Below are positions 52,567-61,286 of a stretch of 64,000 nt of DNA, piece by piece. Within the stretch, counting starts at the first letter, position 1. Each line of letters starts with the position of its first letter. Both the position numbers and the translations under genes were made by a program. A model generated the notes under the pieces. It was not told where the DNA came from and did not search any database. It saw nothing but the letters and a program-made list of their open reading frames with translations. This DNA is from Patulibacter minatonensis DSM 18081 (lineage in GTDB: Bacteria > Actinomycetota > Thermoleophilia > Solirubrobacterales > Solirubrobacteraceae). The stretch is from positions 1,223,369 to 1,287,368 of the forward strand of contig NZ_KI912613.1 in assembly GCF_000519325.1 (NCBI RefSeq), read 5' to 3'.

Positions 52567-54099
52567 TCAGCGCGGCTTCTGCAGCGTCATCGCGCCGATC
52601 GCGACCTTCGACGGGCCGCTCGTGACCGGCGGGAGCTTCGTGATCCACAGGAGGTAGTAGCGGTAGCGCCTGCCGTTCGTGGACAGCGGGATCGCGTCGT
52701 CCCCCGCCTTCGCATCCGTCAGCTTCCCGACCTCGACCCAGCGCTGGTCGTCGCGGGTCGTGGGGACGTCGCCGTCGGGCGCCGCGAGGACGGTGGCGTC
52801 CCAGCCGGCGGAGGGCGTCGTCAGGTCGAGCTTCGTGGCGGCGACCGTCCTGCCGGCCGCCCCGACGTCGAGGTAGATCCCGACGCCGGACTTCGCGCCG
52901 AACGACCCGTTCGAGTAGCCCTCGGTGTCCCAGACCGTCGACTGGTCGCCGTCGAGGACGCGGGCGGTCTTGTCGGCGTGCTCGTTCCCGTCGCCCGGCG
53001 ACGGGTCGTAGTCGTGCGCGGCGTCGGCGTCGAGCGAGATCGCCTGCGACCCGGTCGCGACCGGCGTGCGCGGCTTCTGGCCGGTGCCCCGGGTGGTGTT
53101 GTCGCCGAGGAAGAGGAACCCGGCGGCCGCGAACGCCGCGACGACCGCGAGGACGGCGACGAGCAGCACCGAGCGGCGGCCCGGGCGCAGGTTCGCGCGG
53201 CTCTGCTGCTCCTGCGGGAGGCTGCGGAAGACGGCCGTGGCCTCGCCCGTCGTCTCGCCGCGGCGGCCGGCCTCGATCGTGAGGACGTCCTCCAGGTCGG
53301 CGACGAGCTCCTCCGTGCCGAGGTAGCGGACGTCGAGGGACTTGGCGGTCGCGCGGTCCACCACGGCGGCGAGGGCGGTGCCGATCGACGGCCGGAGCTG
53401 CTGGACGTCCGGGAGCTCCTCGCGGACGTGCTTCATCGCGACGGCGACCTGGTTCTCGCCGTGGAACGGGATGTCGCCGATCAACATCTCGTAGAGGACG
53501 ATCCCCAGCGAGTAGACGTCGCTCTGGCCGTCGACGTCGTGGCCCATCGCCTGCTCGGGCGACACGTAGTCGGTGGTGCCCAGGACGCGCCCGTCGGCGG
53601 TCAGGCCGTGCTCCTCGAGGGTCCGGGCGATGCCGAAGTCGGTGACCTTGGCGACGCCCTCCTCGTTGATCAGGACGTTCTGCGGCTTGACGTCGCGGTG
53701 GACGATGTTGCGCTCGTGCGCCGCGCCGAGGGCCCGGGCGATCTCGATCGCGTACGCGACGGCCTCCGTCACCGGCAGGCGGCCCGCCCGCTGGACGCGC
53801 TCCTTCAGCGTCTCACCCTTGACGTGCTCGAAGACGATGAACGGGGTGTCCTCGTCCTCGCCGGCGTCGATCACCTGCACGATGTGCGGGTGGTTCAGGC
53901 GGGCGACGGCGCGGGCTTCCCGGCTGAAGCGCTCCAGCTGCTCGGAGTGCTCCGCGAGGTTGCGGTGCATCAGCTTGATCGCGACCGTGCGCTCCAGCAC
54001 GGTGTCGAAGGCGCGGTAGACCGTCGACATCCCTCCAGAGCCGATCTGGGCCTCGAGGCGGTAGCGGTCCGCGAGCAGTGTGCCGACGTCGATGGTCAC
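52567..54099 (-). CDS. Serine/threonine kinase with discoidin-like extracellular domain
   Basis: The 510-residue protein has a PknB-like kinase (GSGGMSTVY, Lys42 in VAIK, HRDVKPQN, DFGIA, SPEQ), one membrane helix near 325-345, and an extracellular beta-sandwich (VWDTEGYSNGSFGAKSGVGIYLDVG ... RYYLLWITKLPP). This resembles the F5/8-type domain found on actinobacterial MviN. No PASTA repeats are present. The GTG at 54099 starts the conserved kinase; an upstream extension is unlikely. It converges on the ddl gene with a 24-base gap. Confidence 0.9.
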   Translation of the reverse strand: MTIDVGTLLADRYRLEAQIGSGGMSTVYRAFDTVLERTVAIKLMHRNLAEHSEQLERFSREARAVARLNHPHIVQVIDAGEDEDTPFIVFEHVKGETLKERVQRAGRLPVTEAVAYAIEIARALGAAHERNIVHRDVKPQNVLINEEGVAKVTDFGIARTLEEHGLTADGRVLGTTDYVSPEQAMGHDVDGQSDVYSLGIVLYEMLIGDIPFHGENQVAVAMKHVREELPDVQQLRPSIGTALAAVVDRATAKSLDVRYLGTEELVADLEDVLTIEAGRRGETTGEATAVFRSLPQEQQSRANLRPGRRSVLLVAVLAVVAAFAAAGFLFLGDNTTRGTGQKPRTPVATGSQAISLDADAAHDYDPSPGDGNEHADKTARVLDGDQSTVWDTEGYSNGSFGAKSGVGIYLDVGAAGRTVAATKLDLTTPSAGWDATVLAAPDGDVPTTRDDQRWVEVGKLTDAKAGDDAIPLSTNGRRYRYYLLWITKLPPVTSGPSKVAIGAMTLQKPR

Positions 54100-54568
54100 C
54101 CGTTGGCACCCATTGTGCGGGTCGGGAGCGGGTTCGTGTCCGGTCGTCGGCGGTCCACGGCCGATCGGGAGCGACCGGGGACCGGGGCGACGGATCCGCG
54201 AAGGCGGGATCGGGCGTCCGGGAGGGGCTCCACAGCAGGGATCTTGCCCGTTTCCGCGCTCCACCGCACCCGTCGGGCGCTCGATCCCGGGACGCACGGG
54301 GGCTTGCAGGGGCGGGGCGGGCCGACAGGCCGACAGTGAACCGGCGTCGGCGGTCCACTGTCGGGTTCTCCGCCGTGGAGACGGGAAACCCGCCTGTGGG
54401 CCTCGAGCCGTTCCTCGTTGTCGGGTTTCAGGGCTCGACCCGGGCCCCGGCGTCCAACGTGGTGTCGGGGCCTGCGCTTAGGCTCGATGTCGTCCCGGCG
54501 GCCGATCCTCCGTCCCGGCGGCCGCGTGCCGTGTCACAGGATCGGCGCGCCCCCGCACTACCCAGGTG

Positions 54569-55141
54569 ATGGCGGAGCCACCCCACAGCGCCTTGGCCCG
54601 CAGCCGGCGCGATCCCGAGGCGTTCTCCGCGTTCTACGCCGAGGAGGCACCGCGCATGGTCGTGTTCTTCGCCCGACGGGTGCTGGACCCCGAGACCGCG
54701 CTCGACCTGACCGCGGAGACGTTCGCCGCGGCGTTCGTGTCCCGCCGGAGCTTCCGCGGCCGGGAGCAGCGCCAGGCCCGCGCGTGGCTCAGGACGATCG
54801 CGGAGCGCCAGCTCGCCGCCTACCTGAAGCGCGGCTACGCGGACCGGGCGATGCGTCGCCGCCTCGGGATCGAGCGCCCCGCCGCCACCAACGAGGAGCT
54901 GCAGCGCGTCGACGAGCTCGCCGCCCTGGAGGGCCTGCGCGAGGCCGTCGCCCGCGAGCTCCTCGACCTGCCTGCGGGCGAGCGCGAGGCCGTGCGCCTC
55001 CGCGTCGTCGACGAGCTCGAGTTCGGGGAGATCGCCGAGCGGCTGACGATCACCGAGGCGGCGGCGCGCCAGCGGGTCTCCCGGGCGCTCAGGCGGCTCG
55101 GGGAGCGGCTGCGGGCGAGCGGCGAGGGGGTGGTGGCGTGA
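54569..55141 (+). CDS. RNA polymerase sigma-70 family (ECF-like) factor
   Basis: The 190-residue protein has region 2 (FSAFYAEEAPRMVVFFARRVLD ... DLTAETFAAAF) and region 4 (LDLPAGEREAVRLRVVDELEFGEIAERL with a helix-turn-helix ending ARQRVSRALRRL), without regions 1 and 3. The ATG at 54569 or GTG at 54566 can start it. A TACCCA box lies directly upstream. The next two genes overlap it in series and encode exported proteins, so it probably controls or is controlled by them. The ~470-base upstream gap holds two copies of GTCGGCGGTCCAC (near 54140 and 54347) and a TAGGCT box at 54479-54484. Confidence 0.88.
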   Translation: MAEPPHSALARSRRDPEAFSAFYAEEAPRMVVFFARRVLDPETALDLTAETFAAAFVSRRSFRGREQRQARAWLRTIAERQLAAYLKRGYADRAMRRRLGIERPAATNEELQRVDELAALEGLREAVARELLDLPAGEREAVRLRVVDELEFGEIAERLTITEAAARQRVSRALRRLGERLRASGEGVVA

Positions 55142-56379
55142 GCCGGGGAGACGAACAGGTGCGGAGGCCGCCGGTGCCGACGCTCGACGACGTGCCCTCC
55201 CTGCGGGAGTTCGGTGCGCGGCTGGTCGCCGCCGACGAGCGCTCCGTGGCACGGCGGCGACGCGGGACCACGACGGTCGCGGCACTGGCCGGCGCGATCG
55301 TCGCGGCCGCGAGCTTCACCGGGGCCGCCGCGGTCGCCCTGACCGCGGCGACGGGGAGCCCGGTCCCGTCGTTCGCCCGGGGCGACGACACCGGGGTCTT
55401 CCCGGCGCCGGGCACGTCCCGGATCTCGACGGTCCGCGCGGCGGACCCCGGCTCCGGGCTCCCGTGGACGGTGCGGGTCGGCCGCTCCCGGGGCGGGCTC
55501 GTGTGCATCGGGGTGGGCCAGCTCGACGGGGCGTCGTTCGGGATCCGCGGGGCGGACGGCCGGTTCCGGACGACGTCGCCGATCGGCAGCGACGACTGCG
55601 GTCCGGCCCCGAGGGCGGCCGCGCCGGTGGTGGCGCTGCGCGGCTTCTCCGGTCCGCGGGCCGACGACCCGGCGGGAGCCGCGACCCTGGTCTTCGGCTC
55701 CGGCGGATCGGGGCTGCGCAGCGTGGTGGTCCGGGCAGGGGACGGTCGGGACCGGACGGCCAGGCCCGCGGCCGACGGCACGTTCGTCGTCGCGCTCCCC
55801 GGGTGGCCCGAGGGTGCGGCGTCGGCCGCGACGCTGCGCTGGGCGGATGGCCGCGAGCGCGTCGTCCGGCTGGGGCTGGCCGACGGCAACGCCCCGGATC
55901 CCTCCGGGATGTTCTCGTGGTCCAACGACGCGCTCTTCCGGGTCCACGTCCACGGTCGCAACAGCCCCCGCGGATGCCTGTCGCTGGTCCCGGTCCGGGT
56001 CTCCGGCCGCCGGCTCGGCACCCTGATCTGCGTCTCGCGCGTCGCCCGGCGGGCGCTCGTCCGCGACGTCCGGACCCCGGTCGACGGCGGTCGCCGCACG
56101 GTGGTCGCGCTCGAGACGCGGAAGGGCGAGCGGGTGACGGTCCGTGTGGGGAGGCGCGACTTCCCGGTCCTCGTCGGCATGACCGCCGACGATCCCCGAC
56201 GGGTCGTCCGGACCAGGGACGGCCGTCGCGAGGTCGTCCGTCGGCCCGAGGCCGTCACGGGGCCGCGCGCCGCCATCGCGATCCTCCCGGCCGGGGTCGC
56301 GCCCGGCGAGATCGACGTCCGGGTCGTCCGGGACGGGCGGAGCACGCAGATCACCGACGTCCGAGGAGCAGGCCGATGA
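55138..56379 (+). CDS. Membrane-anchored exported protein, candidate anti-sigma factor
   Basis: The 413-residue protein has a ~45-residue cytoplasmic N-terminus (VPTLDDVPSLREFGARLVAAD), one membrane helix (~44-66) and a large beta-rich extracytoplasmic part with paired Cys (GGLVCIGVG ... DDCG, and RGCLSLVP ... LICVS). It is coupled to the sigma gene by GTGA, which suits an anti-sigma role, but the zinc-binding HxxxCxxC motif is absent. The exported part shares a CIG-containing pattern with the following protein. Function unknown. Confidence 0.65.
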   Translation: MSRGDEQVRRPPVPTLDDVPSLREFGARLVAADERSVARRRRGTTTVAALAGAIVAAASFTGAAAVALTAATGSPVPSFARGDDTGVFPAPGTSRISTVRAADPGSGLPWTVRVGRSRGGLVCIGVGQLDGASFGIRGADGRFRTTSPIGSDDCGPAPRAAAPVVALRGFSGPRADDPAGAATLVFGSGGSGLRSVVVRAGDGRDRTARPAADGTFVVALPGWPEGAASAATLRWADGRERVVRLGLADGNAPDPSGMFSWSNDALFRVHVHGRNSPRGCLSLVPVRVSGRRLGTLICVSRVARRALVRDVRTPVDGGRRTVVALETRKGERVTVRVGRRDFPVLVGMTADDPRRVVRTRDGRREVVRRPEAVTGPRAAIAILPAGVAPGEIDVRVVRDGRSTQITDVRGAGR

Positions 56380-57710
56380 CGTTCACGCACCAGCTCCGGA
56401 GGATCGTGCCGGCGGCGATCGCCGCCGGCGTGCTCGCAGGAGGCATCGCCGCGGCCCTCGACCAGGACTCGCCCGCGGCCCCGAGGGGCGGAGGCGCCGC
56501 CGGGGAGCTGCCCACGGAGCGGGGGCCCCTGAGGACGGCGCTGCCCGGCGTCGGCCTCCCGACGTCCCGGACGCCGGCGCTCCCGATCGTCTATCCGAAG
56601 ATCCGCGGAACCGCGGCGCGCGTCGTCGCCACCGTCCCGGACCCCTACGGGGGCCCGCGGTGGGCGGTCCGCACCTTCCGCCGCCCCGACATCCGGTTCC
56701 TGCCCGGCCCGCGCCGGGTCCGGAGGGGGACGCTCGACTGCGCGCAGGTCGGGCGGATGCTGGGCGGCCGCTTCGTCTGGATCCTCCCCGGAGCCAGGCG
56801 GGCCGTCGACGTCCCCGTCGGGACGACGGACAACACGGTGTGCACCGACCTCGGCCGGGCCGGGACCGTGGACGTCCTCCGGATCCCGGTCGGTCGGGCC
56901 GGCGCGTCGCGGCCGACCGTGGCCGCGACGATCGTCTGGGGCCTGACCAGGCACGCCGGCGCACGCGCCGAGCTGCGGAACGCCACGTCGGTGACCCCGC
57001 TCCCCGACGTCGGCGGCGGGGCGCGCCTCGTCGTGCGCAGGGGGGACGTGCCGCTCGGCGGGCGCACGCTCCGCGTCGACGGTCGGCGCGTGCGCGGGGG
57101 CATCGGCGCCCTGCCGCTGTTCGAGCCGGTGGGCCGGACGCGCATCGCGAACGCGCCGGTCGCCTCCGGACTCCGGATCGATGCGGTCGTCGCCGACCGT
57201 GCCGGGGACCGGCCGAGGCTCCTCGTGAGCGCCGCCCGTGACGGCTCGAGGTGCATCGGGCTCACGGGCTCGCTGGTCGGCGGTGAGGGCGTTCGCGTGG
57301 CGACCCGTCTCGGGGCGCTCCTGTCGTCGGGGGTCGCGTGCACGGTCCCGCCGCGCATGGCGACCCGCGGCTGGTCCCCCGTCGGCGGGTTCGCCGGGTC
57401 CGGCGGGGACAGCGCGTCGGCGGACCGCCGCCACACCCTCGAGCGTCGGGCGTTGCCCGGGTTCTCGGCGTCGATCGTCGCGGTTCCGCGCGACGTCGTC
57501 GAACTGGACGTCCAGGACGGCACGGGGCTCCGGACGGTCCGGACCGCGTCGCTCGGCGACATCCGGCTGGCGGTGTCCCTCGGCGGCGGCGACCTCCCGT
57601 TGCTGCCGATCTCGGCGGGGTTCCTGACCGGACAGAAGCGGGTCCTCGTCGGCCGGGACGCGACCGGCCGGACCGTCCGGCTGCCGGCCGCGCGGCTCGC
57701 GCAGCCCTGA
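56376..57710 (+). CDS. Exported protein related to its upstream neighbour
   Basis: The 444-residue protein has an N-terminal membrane/signal segment (~10-28) and a long, basic, beta-rich extracytoplasmic part. The C-terminal ~180 residues contain SRCIGLTG ... GVACTVPP and VPRDVVELDVQDGTGL, similar in pattern to the previous product. It starts ATG inside that gene's stop (ATGA). No enzymatic motif is seen. The three-gene coupling suggests a sensory or envelope-stress module. Confidence 0.65.
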   Translation: MTFTHQLRRIVPAAIAAGVLAGGIAAALDQDSPAAPRGGGAAGELPTERGPLRTALPGVGLPTSRTPALPIVYPKIRGTAARVVATVPDPYGGPRWAVRTFRRPDIRFLPGPRRVRRGTLDCAQVGRMLGGRFVWILPGARRAVDVPVGTTDNTVCTDLGRAGTVDVLRIPVGRAGASRPTVAATIVWGLTRHAGARAELRNATSVTPLPDVGGGARLVVRRGDVPLGGRTLRVDGRRVRGGIGALPLFEPVGRTRIANAPVASGLRIDAVVADRAGDRPRLLVSAARDGSRCIGLTGSLVGGEGVRVATRLGALLSSGVACTVPPRMATRGWSPVGGFAGSGGDSASADRRHTLERRALPGFSASIVAVPRDVVELDVQDGTGLRTVRTASLGDIRLAVSLGGGDLPLLPISAGFLTGQKRVLVGRDATGRTVRLPAARLAQP

Positions 57711-57867
57711 CCCGGATCGGCCGGTCCCGTGGGCGTCCCGACCTCGGGCCACCGCCGACCGTCGGCAGATCCCGACCGGGGCCACGGGCGCGGTGCGTGC
57801 CCTCGGCGTCGCCGCGCGCACCGGTGGTCGGTCCCCTCCCACCCCGCCCGTGCGCGAGACTCGCCCC

Positions 57868-58434
57868 ATGCAGCGCCGCGTGCCCGCCGTCCTCACGCTC
57901 CTGGCCCTCTTCTGTGCCCCGGTGCTGGCCGGATGCGGTGACGACGACGCGCCGGAGGCGTCGTTCCCCACCGGCAGCACGACGACGGAGACGCCCGTGA
58001 CCACCGCCCCCGACCCGTCGCCGCCGAAGACGCCCGCCGAGGGACAGGGCGATCCCGCCTCGCCGCGGACGGGTCCGGCCGCGCCGTCGTCGACGACGGC
58101 GCCGTCCGGGCCGACGGGCGAGCTCACGCCGCCCGGTGCGGAGCCCGCCCCGACGACCCCGGCGGAGACCACCGTCGAGCGGCCCGCGAAGCCCGTCTAC
58201 TGCCCCGGCGAGGGTGGCGGCAAGTCGCCGAAGGCCAAGGACCGCTTCGACGCGCGCGACCTCCTCAGCCTGTCGACCGCCGAGGCGAAGGCGGTCGCGA
58301 AGAAGAAGGGGTGCGTCGTCCGGGTCGTGCGCCGCGACGGGGTCGACCTCGTGCGGACGATGGACTACTCGAACGCCCGCGTCAACGTGACGGAGACGAA
58401 GGGCCGGATCGTCCGGATCGGCGGGATCGGCTGA
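57868..58434 (+). CDS. Lipoprotein with I78-type peptidase-inhibitor-like domain
   Basis: The 188-residue protein has a signal peptide ending in the lipobox LAGC (Cys near residue 23), then a Thr/Pro/Ser-rich linker of ~85 residues. The C-terminal domain has DARDLLSLSTAEAKAVAKKKGCVVRVVRRDG ... VNVTETKGRIVRI, which resembles the I78/potato-inhibitor-like fold. Such domains inhibit serine peptidases; the target here is unknown. It lies 157 bases after the sigma module and may be separate. Confidence 0.8.
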   Translation: MQRRVPAVLTLLALFCAPVLAGCGDDDAPEASFPTGSTTTETPVTTAPDPSPPKTPAEGQGDPASPRTGPAAPSSTTAPSGPTGELTPPGAEPAPTTPAETTVERPAKPVYCPGEGGGKSPKAKDRFDARDLLSLSTAEAKAVAKKKGCVVRVVRRDGVDLVRTMDYSNARVNVTETKGRIVRIGGIG

Positions 58435-58476
58435 GCGGTCGGAGCCTCTGCGCCCACGCCGGGCCGGCGTCCGATG

Positions 58477-58509
58477 CTGCGTTCTCGTCGCCAGGCGACG
58501 AGAACGCAG
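58477..58509. terminator. Bidirectional terminator
   Basis: A perfect 15-bp stem (58477-58491 with 58495-58509) with a 3-base loop lies between the convergent lipoprotein and purM genes. Confidence 0.85.
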
Positions 58510-58521
58510 AACCGGACGGAC

Positions 58522-59580
58522 TCAGCCCTGCAGCGTGACGCCCCCCGGCGCCGTGCAGGTGCCCGGGCGGTCGGTGACCGTGCCGATGCGGCGGGTGCCG
58601 TGGTGGTGCTTCTCGAGGATCGCGACGGCCGTGTCGACCTGGTCCTCGGGGACGACGGCGACGAAGCCGCAGCCGTGGTTGAAGACCTCCCACATCTCGG
58701 CGTCGGAGACCTGACCGAGGCGCTGGATGAGGCCGAAGATCGGCGGGACCGGGAGCGGCTCGGTGACGTCGAAGCCCAGGCGGCCCGGCCCGAGGCGGAC
58801 CAGGTTCAGCAGGCCGCCGCCGGTGATGTGGCTGAGGCCGCGGACGGCGACGCCGCTCTGGAGCAGCTCCACGATCGCCCGGACGTAGATGACCGTCGGC
58901 TCGAGGAGGGCATCGGCGATCGAGGCGCCGCCGAGCTCCTCCGGCGTGTCGTCGAGCGACAGGCCGCCGTCCTGCTGGAGCGCCTTGCGGGCCAGCGTGT
59001 AGCCGTTGGAGTGGATGCCGCTCGAGGGCAGGCCGATCATCGCGTCGCCCGGCTGGATCAGCTCGCCGGTGACCAGCTCGTCGAGCGCGACGGTCCCGAT
59101 CGCGGTGCCGCAGAGGTCGAAGCCGTTCGGGTCCGGGTGACCGCGCAGGAGCTCCGGGAGGACGGCCAGCTCGCCGCCGGGGATCTCGATGCCCGCGTCC
59201 TCGGCGCCGGTCTTCAGGCCCCGGGCGATCGCGGCGAGGCGCTCCCCGTCGGGCTCCTGGACGGCGAGGTAGTCGAGCATCGCGATCGGCTCGGCGCCGA
59301 CGCAGATGAGGTCGTTGACGTTCATCGCGATCGCGTCGATGCCGACGGTGTCCAGGCGGCCGGTCTCCTCCGCGACGATGAGCTTCGAGCCGACGCCGTC
59401 GGTGGCGATCGCGATCCCGAGGTTCGGGGCGACCCGCAGCACGCTCGCGTAGTGCCCGGAGGGCAGGACGGAGATCGAGGGCTTCCCGGTGTTGATCGTC
59501 CTCAGCACCGCGACGAGGGCCCCGACGCCCGCGTCGGACTGGTCCGTGTCGACTCCGGAGGCAGCGTAGGCGTCGCTCAT
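58522..59580 (-). CDS. purM: Phosphoribosylformylglycinamidine cyclo-ligase
   Basis: The 352-residue AIR synthase carries out the fifth step of purine synthesis. Visible are the start DAYAASGVDTDQSDAGV, IATDGVGSKL, AMNVNDLICVGAEP, GLPSSGIHSNGYTLAR, and HITGGGLLNL near the C-terminal half. The ATG at 59580 begins the conserved N-terminus; an upstream in-frame start adds 11 weak residues. No other pur genes are in the window. Confidence 0.97.
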   Translation of the reverse strand: MSDAYAASGVDTDQSDAGVGALVAVLRTINTGKPSISVLPSGHYASVLRVAPNLGIAIATDGVGSKLIVAEETGRLDTVGIDAIAMNVNDLICVGAEPIAMLDYLAVQEPDGERLAAIARGLKTGAEDAGIEIPGGELAVLPELLRGHPDPNGFDLCGTAIGTVALDELVTGELIQPGDAMIGLPSSGIHSNGYTLARKALQQDGGLSLDDTPEELGGASIADALLEPTVIYVRAIVELLQSGVAVRGLSHITGGGLLNLVRLGPGRLGFDVTEPLPVPPIFGLIQRLGQVSDAEMWEVFNHGCGFVAVVPEDQVDTAVAILEKHHHGTRRIGTVTDRPGTCTAPGGVTLQG

Positions 59581-59653
59581 CGCGGGGCATCTTCGCACCG
59601 ATGGGATCCCCACCCCGCGCCGAGCCCGCCACTGGAGCGGACCTACGCACCGG

Positions 59654-59659
59654 TAGGGT
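59654..59659 (+). promoter_or_regulatory. -10 box TAGGGT of a leaderless gene
   Basis: TAGGGT ends 7 bases before the ATG at 59667, with no ribosome-binding sequence between. Confidence 0.45.
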
Positions 59660-59666
59660 CGCCCGC

Positions 59667-60416
59667 ATGCCCGCCCCGAGTCCCGTCGAGCGCGTCCTGC
59701 CGCTGCTGGATCCGCCGGCCGCCGCGCCGCGGATCACGGACGGCTACCTCGACCTCTTGGCGCCCGAGGTGCCGGCGCGGGTCTCGATCGCCCAGCGCGC
59801 GATGCGCTCGACGATCGTCCCCCGGATCTACGAGCGGGCGTGGCGGCCGCTCCTGTTCCAGGCGTGGACCCTGCGGACCACGGGGAGCGAGCAGCGCCTG
59901 CAGCGCGAGCTCCTCGCCCCGCAGGACGGCGACGTCGCCCTCGACGTGGCCTGCGGCCCGGGGAACACGACCCGCCGGCTGCGCCGGACCTACGACGGCG
60001 GCCTGGTCGTCGGATTCGACTTCTCGGCGACGATGCTCGCCCGTGCCACCGCCGACACGTACGCCGACGGCATCGCGTACGTCCGCGGCGACGCGCACCG
60101 GCTGCCGTTCGCGGACGGATCGTTGGACCTCGTGTCCTGTTACGGCGCGCTCTACCTCGTCGAGGACCCGTTCCGCGTCGTCGACGAGCTCCTGCGCGTG
60201 CTCGCGCCGGGCGGACGCATCGCGCTGATGACCACGGTCGACCGCGGCCCCGCGCCGGTGCGGACGGTGGCTCGGCTCGGCGAGCCGGTGATCGGGCTCC
60301 GCACCTTCGCGCCGGACGCGTTCACCGCGCGGTTCGAGCAGGACGGGCTCGAGGACGTCCGCCGGGTGACGTCCGGGTGGTCGCAGACGGTGGCGGGGCG
60401 GGCGCCCGCGACGTAG
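59667..60416 (+). CDS. Class I SAM-dependent methyltransferase
   Basis: The 249-residue protein has motif I (VALDVACGPGNTTRRL), an acidic motif II region (VVGFDFSATML), RGDAHRLPFADGSLDLV and the post-motif LRVLAPGGRIALMT, as in UbiE/Methyltransf_11 enzymes. The substrate is unknown. Upstream in-frame codons to 59601 are possible but the ATG at 59667 fits the promoter box. The following 168 bases contain no gene but a GC-rich repeat. Confidence 0.85.
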   Translation: MPAPSPVERVLPLLDPPAAAPRITDGYLDLLAPEVPARVSIAQRAMRSTIVPRIYERAWRPLLFQAWTLRTTGSEQRLQRELLAPQDGDVALDVACGPGNTTRRLRRTYDGGLVVGFDFSATMLARATADTYADGIAYVRGDAHRLPFADGSLDLVSCYGALYLVEDPFRVVDELLRVLAPGGRIALMTTVDRGPAPVRTVARLGEPVIGLRTFAPDAFTARFEQDGLEDVRRVTSGWSQTVAGRAPAT

Positions 60417-60450
60417 GGGTCGGGGGTCGCCGCAGGGCCGACCCGGCGGG

Positions 60451-60512
60451 CGGCCCGCGTTCGCCCGCGGCCCGCATCCGCCCGCTTCCGGCGCGTGGCC
60501 CGCGTCCGCCCG
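60451..60512. repeat. Three near-identical 17-bp repeats
   Basis: CGGCCCGCGTTCGCCCG (60451-60467), CGGCCCGCATCCGCCCG (60468-60484) and TGGCCCGCGTCCGCCCG (60496-60512) differ at two or three positions. The first two are in direct tandem. They lie in the 168-base gap between the methyltransferase and padR-like genes. Confidence 0.7.
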
Positions 60513-60584
60513 CCGCGCGCGGCCGCACCCGGCGCGAGCCCGGCATCCGGCGCGACGCCCACGGCCGGTGCCTCGTCGCCCGCC

Positions 60585-61148
60585 TCAGCCCGCCGCCTCC
60601 TCCAGCATCTCGGTCCAATAGGCGATCCACGCGCGCTCGGACAGGACTCCCGCCCGCAGGGTGAGCCCCGGACCGCGCGCGACGCCCTCGCCCGCGGCCG
60701 CTCCGGCCTCGATCAGGCGCTCGTACTCCTCGAGCTTCGCCCGGTGCTGCGGGAGCTGGGTGCGGGCGACGACCGCCGGGTCGGCGCCGAAGAAGACCGC
60801 GAGGAGTGCCGGGGTGCGGAGCTCGCCCAGGTCGACGGGCGGGTCGGCGACCCAGGCGTCGAGCGCGGCCACGCCGGCGGGTGTCACCGCGTAGGACTTG
60901 CGCCGTCGTCCGCCGGGCTCCTGTTCGACGTCCGCGAGCCCCCGGGCGACGAGCCGGTCCGGCTCGGCGTACAGCTGGGAGTGCGGGACCGACCAGAAGT
61001 TGCCGACGCTGCCCGCCACGCCCTGCTTCAGGTCGTAGGGCGTCGCGCGGCCGGCGAAGCGCAGCAGCCCGAGCACGATGACCTGGGCGGGGCTCAGCGG
61101 CTCCGGCGGGGGCGTGGAGGCGTCTGGCGGGGGCGTTCCGGGCGTCAC
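60585..61148 (-). CDS. PadR family transcriptional regulator
   Basis: The 187-residue protein has the PadR winged helix (LSPAQVIVLGLLRFAGRATPYDLKQ ... SQLYAEPDRLVARGLADVEQEPGGRRRKSYAVTPAG) and a C-terminal helical dimerisation region (VVARTQLPQHRAKLEEYERLI). It begins with GTG at 61148, 138 bases from the divergent carotenoid oxygenase start. PadR proteins usually repress the neighbouring gene and respond to small ligands, here perhaps a carotenoid or apocarotenoid. Confidence 0.88.
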   Translation of the reverse strand: MTPGTPPPDASTPPPEPLSPAQVIVLGLLRFAGRATPYDLKQGVAGSVGNFWSVPHSQLYAEPDRLVARGLADVEQEPGGRRRKSYAVTPAGVAALDAWVADPPVDLGELRTPALLAVFFGADPAVVARTQLPQHRAKLEEYERLIEAGAAAGEGVARGPGLTLRAGVLSERAWIAYWTEMLEEAAG

Positions 61149-61150
61149 GG

Positions 61151-61180
61151 TTGACAACAGTCCAAAATGGAAGGTACGGT
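61151..61180 (+). promoter_or_regulatory. Promoter of the carotenoid oxygenase with operator-like repeats
   Basis: TTGACA (61151-61156), an 18-base spacer and TACGGT (61175-61180) form a near-consensus promoter. The inverted repeat TCCA-AAA-TGGA (61162-61172) lies inside the spacer, a fitting PadR operator. The predicted leader is about 100 bases. Confidence 0.65.
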
Positions 61181-61286
61181 TTGGAGCATCCTGATCGGAC
61201 GGTCCTGGAACCGTACCGGTCGCCCCCGCGGTCCGCCGGTGCGCGGCCCGACCCCCGATCCCCGAACTCCGGATCCAGGAGCCCCC

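Noticed and set aside
61167-61286. ATG at 61167 as the carotenoid oxygenase start
   Set aside because: It lies inside the -35/-10 spacer of the gene's own promoter; GTG 61287 has AGGAG at good distance.
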